DNA of 27,887 nt, from positions 1 to 27,887 of the forward strand of contig DBZJ01000098.1 of assembly GCA_002311635.1 (NCBI GenBank). Direction: 5' to 3'. Below are positions 7,570-15,857 of this stretch, piece by piece (position 1 is the first letter of the stretch; each line of letters begins with the position of its first letter). The translations under genes and the position numbers were made by a program. The stretch comes from Syntrophaceae bacterium UBA1163. GTDB taxonomy: Bacteria > Desulfobacterota > BSN033 > UBA1163. The notes under the pieces were generated by a model that was not told the DNA's origin, made no database searches, and worked only from the letters and a program-made list of their open reading frames with translations.

Positions 7570-8718
7570 TCATATCTTCAAACAATCCGCTATCTGAGAG
7601 GATACGGGGGGGCATCCCTGAATAAAGATACCTCGACCTTTCATCTTCGATGCACAGTTTCCTATCAGAATCGTCCCTCTCGGACAGGCCTTCAAATGTT
7701 TTCCAATGCCGATATGAACGTTTTGATCCTCCAAGCGATAGTCCGTGAGTTTTGAATGGTAGTCTTGAAGAAAGACCAGCAGTGTTGAAAGGCAGGCGCT
7801 ACACGATCCTTCGTCATGAACCATGACACTCGGGAACGGAATAGACAATCTGGAGGGAGGAGGCTCAAAAGGGACCACCCATTTCGAGTAATCTCTTGGA
7901 ACGACTGAAATCCTTTGCGGGTCGATTTCTCCCAACCCCTTTTCCCGTGTCAGTCTGAGATGAGCGACGGTCTTCGGGCGTAGGCCCATGAGCCGGGCAG
8001 CCACCGCATCGGCCGAAAGGGCATTGTCCCCGACGAGAATCATCCCCATCCTCTTCCCCCGTCCGTAAGCGGGCCCCATTCCCTCCATCCCCACGGTGCC
8101 ATCAATGACGGCTAAATGAGGGAAGAGGACCGAAGCCATCTCCGAAATGGCAATGTCCAGCTCTTTATCACCCTTCGTGACTTTCTTATCGTAACGGAGT
8201 TGATGAAACCTCGCCTTCTCCCTGCGCCACAATAAACCCTTCATATTTTTGATGCTCAGCGTGACCTGGGTGTGCATGTGGGTCTTCATGACCGGGACGG
8301 AAATAATGAAATGGAACTGCTTTAGCACGGCAGGGACTTTAATTTTCCGGATGACCTTTCCGTTAGGGATCGCTATCTCCATCGGATCCCCCTGATCTAA
8401 ATCGAGAAGCTCAACCTTTTTTTCTTCGGAGACTTCTTTCATCCCGGTGACTCGGAAGGCTTCCGCAGCGTTCACGCCGAAGATACAACTCTCACCGATG
8501 ACGATGCGGCGGGCCCCTTTCTCTTTCAGGTGATCGATGGCGGCAGCCACCACCCGGGGATGGGTCGTCACGCCGTCTCCTGGGGACGCCAATCGTGCGG
8601 CATTCGGTTTGATCAGGACACTCTTCCCCTCCAAATCGGGTAAGGGAAACCTTTGGAGTATCCGTTTGGTCGTGCGATAAGGGTCTTTCCCTTTAGACAC
8701 GATGACCAGAGAACCCAT
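7570..8718 (-). CDS. DUF362 domain protein with C-terminal cysteine cluster
   Basis: A 382-residue protein of the DUF362 family, whose biochemical role is not established. Family marks are VLIKPNAA near residue 37, DGVTTHPRVVAAAIDHLKEKG, GESCIFG, and VPVMKTHMHTQVTLSIKNMKG in the centre. The last 90 residues hold cysteines in GSCSAC, KACPRG, IGNC and QGCPP, which could bind an Fe-S cluster or zinc, though not in a standard ferredoxin spacing. There is no signal peptide. GGAG lies 8 bp before the ATG. A strong promoter, a leader peptide with four Tyr codons and a terminator hairpin precede it, so transcription is probably attenuated by tyrosine supply. Biotin carboxylase and carrier genes follow 206 bp downstream. 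Confidence 0.88.
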   Translation of the reverse strand: MGSLVIVSKGKDPYRTTKRILQRFPLPDLEGKSVLIKPNAARLASPGDGVTTHPRVVAAAIDHLKEKGARRIVIGESCIFGVNAAEAFRVTGMKEVSEEKKVELLDLDQGDPMEIAIPNGKVIRKIKVPAVLKQFHFIISVPVMKTHMHTQVTLSIKNMKGLLWRREKARFHQLRYDKKVTKGDKELDIAISEMASVLFPHLAVIDGTVGMEGMGPAYGRGKRMGMILVGDNALSADAVAARLMGLRPKTVAHLRLTREKGLGEIDPQRISVVPRDYSKWVVPFEPPPSRLSIPFPSVMVHDEGSCSACLSTLLVFLQDYHSKLTDYRLEDQNVHIGIGKHLKACPRGTILIGNCASKMKGRGIFIQGCPPVSSQIADCLKI

Positions 8719-8770
8719 GACCTGCTCTCCATAAACAGGAAAAGATATAAAGACGTTCTCTACGACACTA

Positions 8771-8812
8771 AAACAAAAGGGCCATGGATTTTAATCACCC
8801 ATGGCCCTTTTG
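8771..8812 (-). terminator. Attenuator terminator in the DUF362 leader
   Basis: A perfect 14-bp stem (CAAAAGGGCCATGG, minus-strand arms 8799-8812 and 8774-8787) with an 11-nt loop is followed by a U-rich stretch (TTTTGTTTT on the minus strand, beginning within the stem). It lies 15 nt after the leader-peptide stop and about 50 nt before the DUF362 ATG. The minus-strand segment CATGGGTGA (8795-8803), covering the end of the 5' arm and the start of the loop, is complementary to TCACCTATG (8835-8843) in the leader ORF. That pairing (9 bp, one G-U) is a candidate antiterminator. Confidence 0.85.
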
Positions 8813-8827
8813 GCAAAAGACTATCGT

Positions 8828-8896
8828 CTAAGCACATAGGTGAATGGCTTGAAGGTAATAGTAATAATCAAACATTCTCTTGGTACCTAATTCCAT
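8828..8896 (-). CDS. Tyrosine-rich leader peptide upstream of DUF362
   Basis: A 22-codon ORF with ATG at 8896 and TAG at 8830-8828, encoding MELGTKRMFDYYYYLQAIHL plus Cys-Ala. Four consecutive Tyr codons (TAT TAC TAT TAC) follow Phe-Asp in the middle. AAGGTGG lies about 4 bp before the ATG, and a TTGACA/TATAAA promoter lies just upstream. A terminator hairpin follows before DUF362. This is the layout of an amino-acid biosynthesis attenuator, with tyrosine as the probable sensed residue. Composition, ribosome site, promoter spacing and the alternative RNA pairing all agree. Confidence 0.85.
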   Translation of the reverse strand: MELGTKRMFDYYYYLQAIHLCA

Positions 8897-8913
8897 TTTT
8901 CCACCTTCCGCTT

Positions 8914-8942
8914 TTTATAATTTATTAAGGAAAAATTGTCAA
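8914..8942 (-). promoter_or_regulatory. Strong sigma-70-type promoter of the DUF362 unit
   Basis: On the minus strand, TTGACA (8937-8942), a 17-bp A/T-rich spacer and TATAAA (8914-8919) give an almost perfect consensus promoter. Transcription should begin near 8907, about 10 nt before the leader peptide ATG. Confidence 0.8.
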
Positions 8943-9018
8943 GCATTTACATTCTCTTTCATACTGCGGATGGCTTCTTTTAAAATGTCTCCCGGCTTGT
9001 TTGAATCGTCTGCTGGCC

Positions 9019-9047
9019 TTGACGAAATTTTCCTTAAAGGTTATCAA
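9019..9047 (+). promoter_or_regulatory. Possible promoter of the Cys-motif gene at 9140
   Basis: TTGACG (9019-9024), a 17-bp spacer and TATCAA (9042-9047) on the plus strand match a sigma-70 promoter at five and four of six positions. It would leave a leader of about 85 nt before the ATG at 9140. Confidence 0.45.
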
Positions 9048-9139
9048 TTCTGTAAAAAAGCTTCATTGCTTCTCAAGGATCTCAGAAATTTCCCTTGACA
9101 AGCCCGAAAGGATTTGGTCTATGAAAAGGGGAAGACGAG

Positions 9140-9862
9140 ATGGCGTTAGAGGAAAAAGAGCGGATGGATCATAAGGAGTGCTTTGGCTCATTAAAGGAGG
9201 TCAACCTCAGCGGCGGCCGGACCATGACGCAATCGAGACCCGAGTGTCGGAATTGCGAAGAGATTCGTGACTGTTTGCGCTACACCAAACAACTCGCTGA
9301 CGAGAAAAAAGAAAAAGAGGAGCTGAGAAAACAGAATTTGATTACTCAGATTATCGACCACTCTTATGTCTTCTCGAACGACCTTGGCTCGTGCATATTA
9401 AAGTTTCTCAGCAAGATTTACAGCTCCCCCCTGGGGGCCATCCTCTTCAAGAATCTCTTTCTGTTTTTTGAAATCCCGCGAAATTCCCTATCTTCCAACT
9501 TCCCCGTCGCGATCTCCCGAACGATGATCGATCTGCTTCGGGGAGAAAAAGACGAATCAGAGTCTCGTGCTCCCCGTTCGCGACGGGGACTCGAAGATGA
9601 TTTCGCACTTCGGATCATTCTGTTCCATAGATCTTTTCCAAATTCCCCGGAAGCGAATGTCGGGATGATCGCCTACGAAGCCGCGCGCGCGCTTGCTTCG
9701 GACGATCTCGCCGTCAAACAGATTCTCCAGGTTCTTTCCGATTCCGAAGCCGACCAATTGAGAAAAAAAGATGCCGAGGCGCGAGCAAGCTGGCTCATCG
9801 AGAAATGGGGGTTTTGGGACGAAATCGAAGCTTTGAAAAAGGAATTGGCTGCTAGGAAATAA
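9140..9862 (+). CDS. Hypothetical protein with N-terminal cysteine motif
   Basis: A 240-residue soluble protein I cannot assign to a named family. Residues 14-46 carry cysteines as HKECFGSL, then ECRNCEEIRDCLRYTKQ, a compact pattern like the metal- or substrate-binding starts of several uncharacterised deltaproteobacterial proteins. A charged helical stretch (ADEKKEKEELRKQ) follows, then a helical body with no membrane segment or signal peptide. The ATG has AAAAGGGG about 9 bp upstream. It stands alone on the plus strand between divergent DUF362 and the convergent molybdopterin oxidoreductase. Coding is supported by an uninterrupted reading frame and the ribosome site; function is unknown. 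Confidence 0.75.
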   Translation: MALEEKERMDHKECFGSLKEVNLSGGRTMTQSRPECRNCEEIRDCLRYTKQLADEKKEKEELRKQNLITQIIDHSYVFSNDLGSCILKFLSKIYSSPLGAILFKNLFLFFEIPRNSLSSNFPVAISRTMIDLLRGEKDESESRAPRSRRGLEDDFALRIILFHRSFPNSPEANVGMIAYEAARALASDDLAVKQILQVLSDSEADQLRKKDAEARASWLIEKWGFWDEIEALKKELAARK

Positions 9863-9976
9863 AAGATACGATCCCGTTCCCTAGCCTCATGGAACCGAGA
9901 TGTTATTGTATGCCAGTAGGAGAAGGTTTTCCCGGCCATCAAAGGACAAACAACTCAACGTAGGATTTCTCCTTTT

Positions 9977-12235
9977 TCACCCTTTGCGGATCGTCTCTGC
10001 GAACGATGCTTTTCGGACACGGCACGGAATATAACGGTGGAGCGGCGTGGCCGCCAAACGGTCCCGGTGTTTCGCCGGGGCAAGGAGGTTTACATTGGCC
10101 CCGTGTGTCTCTCCGCCGTGGACGAGCCCGAAGCCATGAGGGATGACGACCTGTCCTCGATGCGAGCTCTCGGTAACTTCCGCTTCAACCTTAACAGATC
10201 CTGCCTCGGTCTCAATCAGGACTTCTTCACCCTCTTCAATTCCAAGTTCTTCGGCGTCATTGGGGTGTATCCTCAGGGTGCAAGGGCGTTTTCCCTCATT
10301 CCAGGCAGGATCACGCATGATCGTATTGGCCACCATTTCCATGTGGTTTCCAGCCATCAGAACCATGGGATAGTCCTTGTTCACAAGCTGGGCCTGCTCG
10401 CTTACAGGTGTAACCTCCTTCACCCATGATTCCATCTCCGGGAAATGGACGTGAATCTTCTTGTCGGAGGTTTTAAGAAGAGAGAGATTGTTCTCCGTAT
10501 CTACGACCCCGATTTTTACTCCTCCCGGTGTGCTCAGAATTTTCATGAACATTTCTTCACCGGTCATCGGTCCCACCTGATAACCGGCACGCGTTACCTC
10601 TTCCGGGTGCATCATCGGAAAACGCGCCAGTAGTCCCCAGAGCATAGCCAGATTCTTGGAGCCGAGTTCTTCCCCCAAGGTCTTCCCAAGTATATAAGGC
10701 AGCCACGGTTCTGCTTTTGGGTCGCTCCGGATATATTCCATCAGCGCAACGCCGAAGTGCGTCCGCTCCCCGGCCAGTTTCCCGAGCTTGGAGGGATAAT
10801 CAGGGATCATGCCCAGCCTTTCAGCGAGTCCCGTGAAGATAACCGCTTCTTCCATCTGCTCTCCCTCTGCCTGGACGATCGGACGCCGCATATTAAAATA
10901 GTAGTCCGGGTAATGCCACTGGAAGAATGTGCCGTCCCACTTTTCATAGGCCGATTTGGCCGGCAAAACGTAATGAGAAAGAACCGCCGTCTCGCTCATG
11001 GCCACCTCAATGGTTACGAGCAACTCAAGCTTTGCAAAGGCTTTTTCATAGGCTTTCGTGTCCGCGTAAGAACGGAGGGGATTCGAGCCGCTGACGATGA
11101 GGCCGCGGATGCGTTGTGGATGATCGTTATCGATCTCTTCAGGCATCACATTGGGCGGAAAGACCCCCATGATCAACGGAATATTGGTCATGACCGTCTT
11201 CCATGTTCTCGGATCTTCTTCCGGCGTATGGGATCCCATTGGCATCAGGTGACCCAAAAAGACATTGCCGCCTTTGACCCCGATACGACCTGTAAGCGTG
11301 AGCAAAAGTAATTCCAGATAAGAATTAAGCGTGCTGTGCCTTCCCATCAAAATGCCCAGGTCACTGCGCATGGCGGTCTTGCGGGTGGCAAACAGACGAG
11401 TGAATTCTTCGACAGCACTGACATCTAAGCCACAAACGCGACAGTTATCTTTCACGTTTATGTCGTCAAACCAGCCTCGGATAGCTTCGAAGCCGTCCGT
11501 TTTTGCCGTAAGATATTCCTTCGCCACAAGCCCTTCGGTCAGCAAGATCTTGATCATCGCTTTGAAGAGGAGCGCGTCCGTCCCGGGTCTGAGCCGCAAA
11601 TGGACATCTGCAAGCTTGGCTGTCTCCGTCACTCTGGGATCGACTACGGCCAAGAGAAAGCCGGGGTCCTTTTTCTTGTTTCGAAGCACGACCGGAGCAT
11701 TGGGTATATCATGGCTCACCATGGGATTGGCTCCCCAGAAGACAAGGAGGTCCGATCCCTGAATGTCGGGAAACGAAGCCATATACTGGCGGCCGAATGC
11801 CTTCCCGTTCACCCAGAAAAAACCGGTGAGTTCCTGGGCCAGCGGGCTGTAATGGTTCTTTGAGCCCAATCCATGCAAAAAGCGCACGCCGAAAGCGGCT
11901 TCGAAATGACAGCCCTGGCCACCTCCTCCCATGTAGGCGACGGAGCGAGGTCCATGAGTTTCTACAATTTCTTTGAGCTTCGCAGCTATTTCGTCCAGGG
12001 CCTGATCCCAGGAAACGCGTTCAAAGCGATTTCCAACTCGTTTGAGAGGATACTTCAGCCTTTCCGGGTTATTCTGAAAATACATGACGCTCGCGCCTTT
12101 TCTGCAAAGGTATCCCTGCGAACGCGGATCCGCCTTGTCACCCCTCACTTTGATGATCTTGCTGCCTTCTGTGATGACCTCCAGGCCGCAGTTCTGGCCG
12201 CACAAAACACAACAAGTTTTTTTCCAGTCGCTCAT
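9977..12235 (-). CDS. Molybdopterin bis-PGD oxidoreductase (DMSO reductase superfamily)
   Basis: A 752-residue large-subunit-type enzyme. The N-terminus carries the [4Fe-4S] motif C9-x2-C12-x3-C16-x27-C44, followed by the usual cofactor-binding domains (GSDLLVFWGANPMVSHD near 160-176; the C-terminal beta-barrel with RIHPNDAEELGIEEGEEVLIET and VVIPHGFGLVHGG). There is no twin-arginine signal, so it is probably cytoplasmic. At the loop where relatives bear the Mo/W ligand (Cys, Ser or Sec), this protein reads YSPLAQELTGFFWVNG with none of these near residue 135. No small Fe-S or membrane subunit is adjacent, so electron partner and substrate are unknown. AGGGGAG precedes the ATG. Confidence 0.92.
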   Translation of the reverse strand: MSDWKKTCCVLCGQNCGLEVITEGSKIIKVRGDKADPRSQGYLCRKGASVMYFQNNPERLKYPLKRVGNRFERVSWDQALDEIAAKLKEIVETHGPRSVAYMGGGGQGCHFEAAFGVRFLHGLGSKNHYSPLAQELTGFFWVNGKAFGRQYMASFPDIQGSDLLVFWGANPMVSHDIPNAPVVLRNKKKDPGFLLAVVDPRVTETAKLADVHLRLRPGTDALLFKAMIKILLTEGLVAKEYLTAKTDGFEAIRGWFDDINVKDNCRVCGLDVSAVEEFTRLFATRKTAMRSDLGILMGRHSTLNSYLELLLLTLTGRIGVKGGNVFLGHLMPMGSHTPEEDPRTWKTVMTNIPLIMGVFPPNVMPEEIDNDHPQRIRGLIVSGSNPLRSYADTKAYEKAFAKLELLVTIEVAMSETAVLSHYVLPAKSAYEKWDGTFFQWHYPDYYFNMRRPIVQAEGEQMEEAVIFTGLAERLGMIPDYPSKLGKLAGERTHFGVALMEYIRSDPKAEPWLPYILGKTLGEELGSKNLAMLWGLLARFPMMHPEEVTRAGYQVGPMTGEEMFMKILSTPGGVKIGVVDTENNLSLLKTSDKKIHVHFPEMESWVKEVTPVSEQAQLVNKDYPMVLMAGNHMEMVANTIMRDPAWNEGKRPCTLRIHPNDAEELGIEEGEEVLIETEAGSVKVEAEVTESSHRGQVVIPHGFGLVHGGETHGANVNLLAPAKHRDRLAATPLHRYIPCRVRKASFAETIRKG

Positions 12236-12574
12236 GATTCGCTCTCCCCTTCCATTCGGACAAATTCTTATATGTCTATATTTAGCATACTAACCAAATT
12301 TATCAAGAAAAAATACAACCAGGCTGAATTCCATCTTTGCGAAATATTATCAATGAAGTATCTTATAGACAGCAAGCGTAAAAAGTGCTAAAAAAACATT
12401 TCGGGGCCTGGGAGCAATTGGAATTCAAGCGTTAACCAATGCTGCCAGAGAGGTTGAAAAGAGGAAAGAAGCAGATAGAACATTCAATTTAGAATTGATC
12501 AGGATAAAGAAGATTATTGGTGAGCCAGCGCGAAGTGTATAATGTAGCTTTGACCCCAATCACTTATTTGTCTC
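12236..12574. other. Intergenic stretch, upstream of the molybdopterin gene
   Basis: The first 60 bp should hold the promoter of the molybdopterin oxidoreductase gene; a weak TTGATA-16-TAAATA pair can be read on the minus strand. An open plus-strand stretch of 57 codons (12369-12542), ending AAREVEKRKEADRTFNLE... and a stop, has a protein-like helical composition but no start codon or ribosome site, so it may be a gene remnant. I see no RNA gene or mobile element. Confidence 0.4.
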
Positions 12575-12601
12575 AAAAAAAGGGGGGCTAAAAAGCCCCC
12601 C
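12575..12601 (-). terminator. Rho-independent terminator of the collagen-like gene
   Basis: On the minus strand, GGGGGGCT / AGCCCCCC forms an 8-bp stem with a 4-nt loop, followed by seven T. It lies 45 bp after the stop codon of the collagen-like gene. Confidence 0.9.
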
Positions 12602-12645
12602 AAAATACGTCCCCTGCTGATACGGCCGATCTGATCGTTTAAATC

Positions 12646-14133
<1,488 letters not shown>

Positions 14134-14548
14134 ACCATTCTCTCCTCCCTTGGGAATTTTCCAATTTTTTCGGTCTATCCTTCTTCTCTTTAGCCTAAAT
14201 CACCCTCCTCTTCTCGCCTCCTTCATGTTGTTCTAATGCATCAGAATGCAGAGCAGTCTCTCCAAGATGCACATTTTGCCAAGATACAGCAAATGTCATG
14301 CCATTTCTTTTGAAACATACAATCATTTGATATTACAAGTTTTATTCAATAAAACATACAAGGATTGGACGGGGAAATCCAAAAATTGTCAGTCGGGTAC
14401 GCAATAATTATCTAAGGGACGAACGGGGGACGAAGTCGAAAAATAGCACTTTACGGATAGATGCAAGTGTGATAGTGATTTGTTAGGCCGCGCCAAGCAA
14501 ACCTCTCAGGATGCTCTGTATCTTACACCGAGAGGGAGGAAATGGATC
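14134..14548. other. Intergenic stretch before the cassette-like genes
   Basis: It holds the upstream region of the collagen-like gene on the minus side and nothing clearly coding. GTTAGGC at 14482-14488 matches the integron core-site consensus GTTRRRY, and GAAAAATAGCA at 14438-14448 resembles the end of the hypothetical gene near 16255-16265. The region may be decayed cassette DNA; I see no integrase gene. Confidence 0.35.
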
Positions 14549-14597
14549 GCTTCACCGAATCGCCCGGAAACCGGCCTTCCGGTGAGCCGTAGCGGTC
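14549..14597 (+). repeat. attC-like site A, upstream of the GNAT cassette
   Basis: CGAATCGCCCGGAAA followed by CGGCC, TTCCGGTGAGCC and TAGCGGTC aligns with site C at 15780-15842 over about 50 bp with few differences, and forms a TCACCG/CGGTGA hairpin. It ends 12 bp before the GNAT start codon, the usual distance between an attC end and a cassette gene. A clean distal core box is not visible, so the site is partial or decayed. Confidence 0.5.
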
Positions 14598-14609
14598 AAA
14601 CCCAATGAA

Positions 14610-15173
14610 ATGACTACAATCAGACTTGCACGCATAGAGGATTTGGATTCCATATATAGCCTCGTACAAGAGGCTATCCGTCACATGGATCAGCAGGGCG
14701 TTCCTCAGTGGGACGATGTCTACCCGAGCAAGGCCATTTTGAATGCCGACATCGAAAACCAACAAATGTACCTGATCGAGGTCGAAGGCCGAGTGGCTGG
14801 TTTGACCGTCATTAACGAAGACCAGTCACCAGAGTACGCCGGTGTTGCCTGGGAGTATGGTGGGCGGGCCCTTGTGGTCCACCGATTAACTGTCCACCCA
14901 GACTATCAGCGTCATAAGCTGGCATCTCACCTGATGGATTTTGCTGAAGAGATGGCCGCCACTGAAAACTATGACTGCATCCGTCTTGACGCTTTCACAC
15001 TCAATCCTGCAGCGTTCACCTTGTATGAAAACCGTGGTTACAGAAGAGCCCGAATAGTTCGGTTCAGAAAAGGGGAGTTCTTCGTCTACGAAAAGAAGAT
15101 AGGTGCCCAAAGTGCAATAAAAAGCTCGAACACTCCGCGCCACCGGATTGCCAATAAACCCGGCTCCCGGTGA
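14610..15173 (+). CDS. GNAT-family N-acetyltransferase, cassette-borne
   Basis: A 187-residue protein with a single GNAT domain in residues 1-155: IRLARIEDLDSIYSLVQEAI at the start, then LVVHRLTVHPDYQRHKLASHLMDFAEE, where QRHKLA takes the place of the usual Q/R-x-x-G-x-G/A acetyl-CoA loop, and NPAAFTLYENRGYRR near the end. The last 25 residues are low in conservation and are encoded inside attC-like site B, so they are probably a by-product of the cassette structure. No good ribosome site precedes the ATG. Small GNAT proteins are frequent in integron cassettes. The substrate is unknown and could be a drug, peptide or metabolite. Confidence 0.88.
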   Translation: MTTIRLARIEDLDSIYSLVQEAIRHMDQQGVPQWDDVYPSKAILNADIENQQMYLIEVEGRVAGLTVINEDQSPEYAGVAWEYGGRALVVHRLTVHPDYQRHKLASHLMDFAEEMAATENYDCIRLDAFTLNPAAFTLYENRGYRRARIVRFRKGEFFVYEKKIGAQSAIKSSNTPRHRIANKPGSR

Positions 15174-15187
15174 TCTCTGTTAAGCAC
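15112..15187 (+). repeat. attC-like site B, between GNAT and tag
   Basis: A 76-bp site ending in GTTAAGC (15179-15185), a match to the core consensus GTTRRRY. The outer ends GTGCAATAA and GTTAAGCAC are imperfect inverted repeats. Inside, GGATTGCC, CCCGGCTCCCGGTGATC aligns with site C, and CACCGG/CCGGTG can pair. The stop codon of the GNAT gene lies in its right half. Confidence 0.6.
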
Positions 15188-15212
15188 CGGTTTAATCAAG
15201 TGAAGGCGACAT

Positions 15213-15830
15213 ATGAAACGCTGTAAATGGGCTAATAGGGGCGAGATCGAGCAGTCCTACCACGATGATGAATGGGGCGTAGCCATTCACGACGACAGAA
15301 GCCTATTCGAGTTTCTTATTTTGGAAGGTGCGCAAGCGGGATTGAGCTGGTCTACGATCCTTAAGAAACGGGAAGGTTACAGAAAAGCGTTTCACGATTT
15401 TGACGCACGGAAAATCTCCCGATACACCGAGAAGGATGTTTCACGATTACTCATTAATCCTGAGATCATAAGAAACAGGCTCAAAATCACCGCGACGATC
15501 ACTAACGCCAGAGCGTTTCTGCAGTTACAGAAAGAATTTGGAAGTTTTGATAATTATATCTGGCGATTTGTTAATGGGAAACCAATCCGAAATTCATGGA
15601 AAAAGATAACGGAAATTCCCTCCAGCACCCCAGAGTCTGATGCCATGAGCAAAGACTTGCAGAAAAGAGGGTTCAAGTTCGTCGGGACGACAATTTGTTA
15701 CGCATTCATGCAAGCAGTTGGCATGGTAAACGATCATGTCGTAGGTTGTTTCAGATACGAGGAACTCAAGAACAAAAGCGAGCATAACGAGTCGGTGCAA
15801 CGAATCGCCCGGAAATCGGGCTCCGGGTGA
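15213..15830 (+). CDS. tag: DNA-3-methyladenine glycosylase I, cassette-borne
   Basis: A 205-residue base-excision repair enzyme of the TAG family, removing 3-methyladenine from alkylated DNA. Family residues are present: N-terminal Zn ligands in MKRCKW (Cys4) and SYHDDEWG (His17), the catalytic/base-pocket Glu in LILEGAQAGLSW, and the C-terminal Zn pair in NDHVVGC. The enzyme is complete through about residue 188; the last 17 residues (HNESVQRIARKSGSG) are encoded by attC-like site C. The ATG follows AAGGCGACAT, a weak ribosome site, 26 bp after the end of site B. TAG genes are known as integron cassette cargo, which fits the context. Confidence 0.93.
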   Translation: MKRCKWANRGEIEQSYHDDEWGVAIHDDRSLFEFLILEGAQAGLSWSTILKKREGYRKAFHDFDARKISRYTEKDVSRLLINPEIIRNRLKITATITNARAFLQLQKEFGSFDNYIWRFVNGKPIRNSWKKITEIPSSTPESDAMSKDLQKRGFKFVGTTICYAFMQAVGMVNDHVVGCFRYEELKNKSEHNESVQRIARKSGSG

Positions 15831-15842
15831 TCCTTAGCGCTC
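15780..15842 (+). repeat. attC-like site C, after tag
   Basis: A 63-bp site with outer boxes GAGCATAACG and CCTTAGCGCTC that are imperfect inverted repeats, and an inner stem GAATCGCCCGG / CCGGGTGATCC that pairs at 10 of 11 positions (one G-U). AACGAGTCGGTGCAACG after the left box resembles the left arm of many gammaproteobacterial attC sites. The last base triplet of the core deviates (CTTAGCG rather than GTTAGCG), hinting at decay. The tag stop codon lies within it. Confidence 0.62.
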
Positions 15843-15857
15843 AGTGAGGGAATAGAG

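Larger units (their letters stand above)
14590..15842 (+). mobile_element. Integron-like cassette array without integrase (two cassettes)
   Basis: Two promoterless plus-strand genes, a GNAT acetyltransferase and a 3-methyladenine DNA glycosylase I, are each followed by an attC-like site that contains the gene's own stop codon. The three sites (A, B, C) are similar to one another but the genes are not, the signature of gene cassettes. No tyrosine-recombinase integrase is seen in the window, so this would be a CALIN-type cluster. The hypothetical gene at 15858 directly follows site C and may be a third cassette that has lost its attC. Confidence 0.6.

Noticed and set aside
9095..9125. TTGACA/TATGAA promoter just before the gene at 9140
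   Set aside because: The spacing is 19 bp and the start of transcription would fall downstream of the ribosome site.
9977..12235. Selenocysteine at the metal-ligand position of the molybdopterin enzyme
   Set aside because: The reading frame has no internal TGA, so no Sec codon is present.
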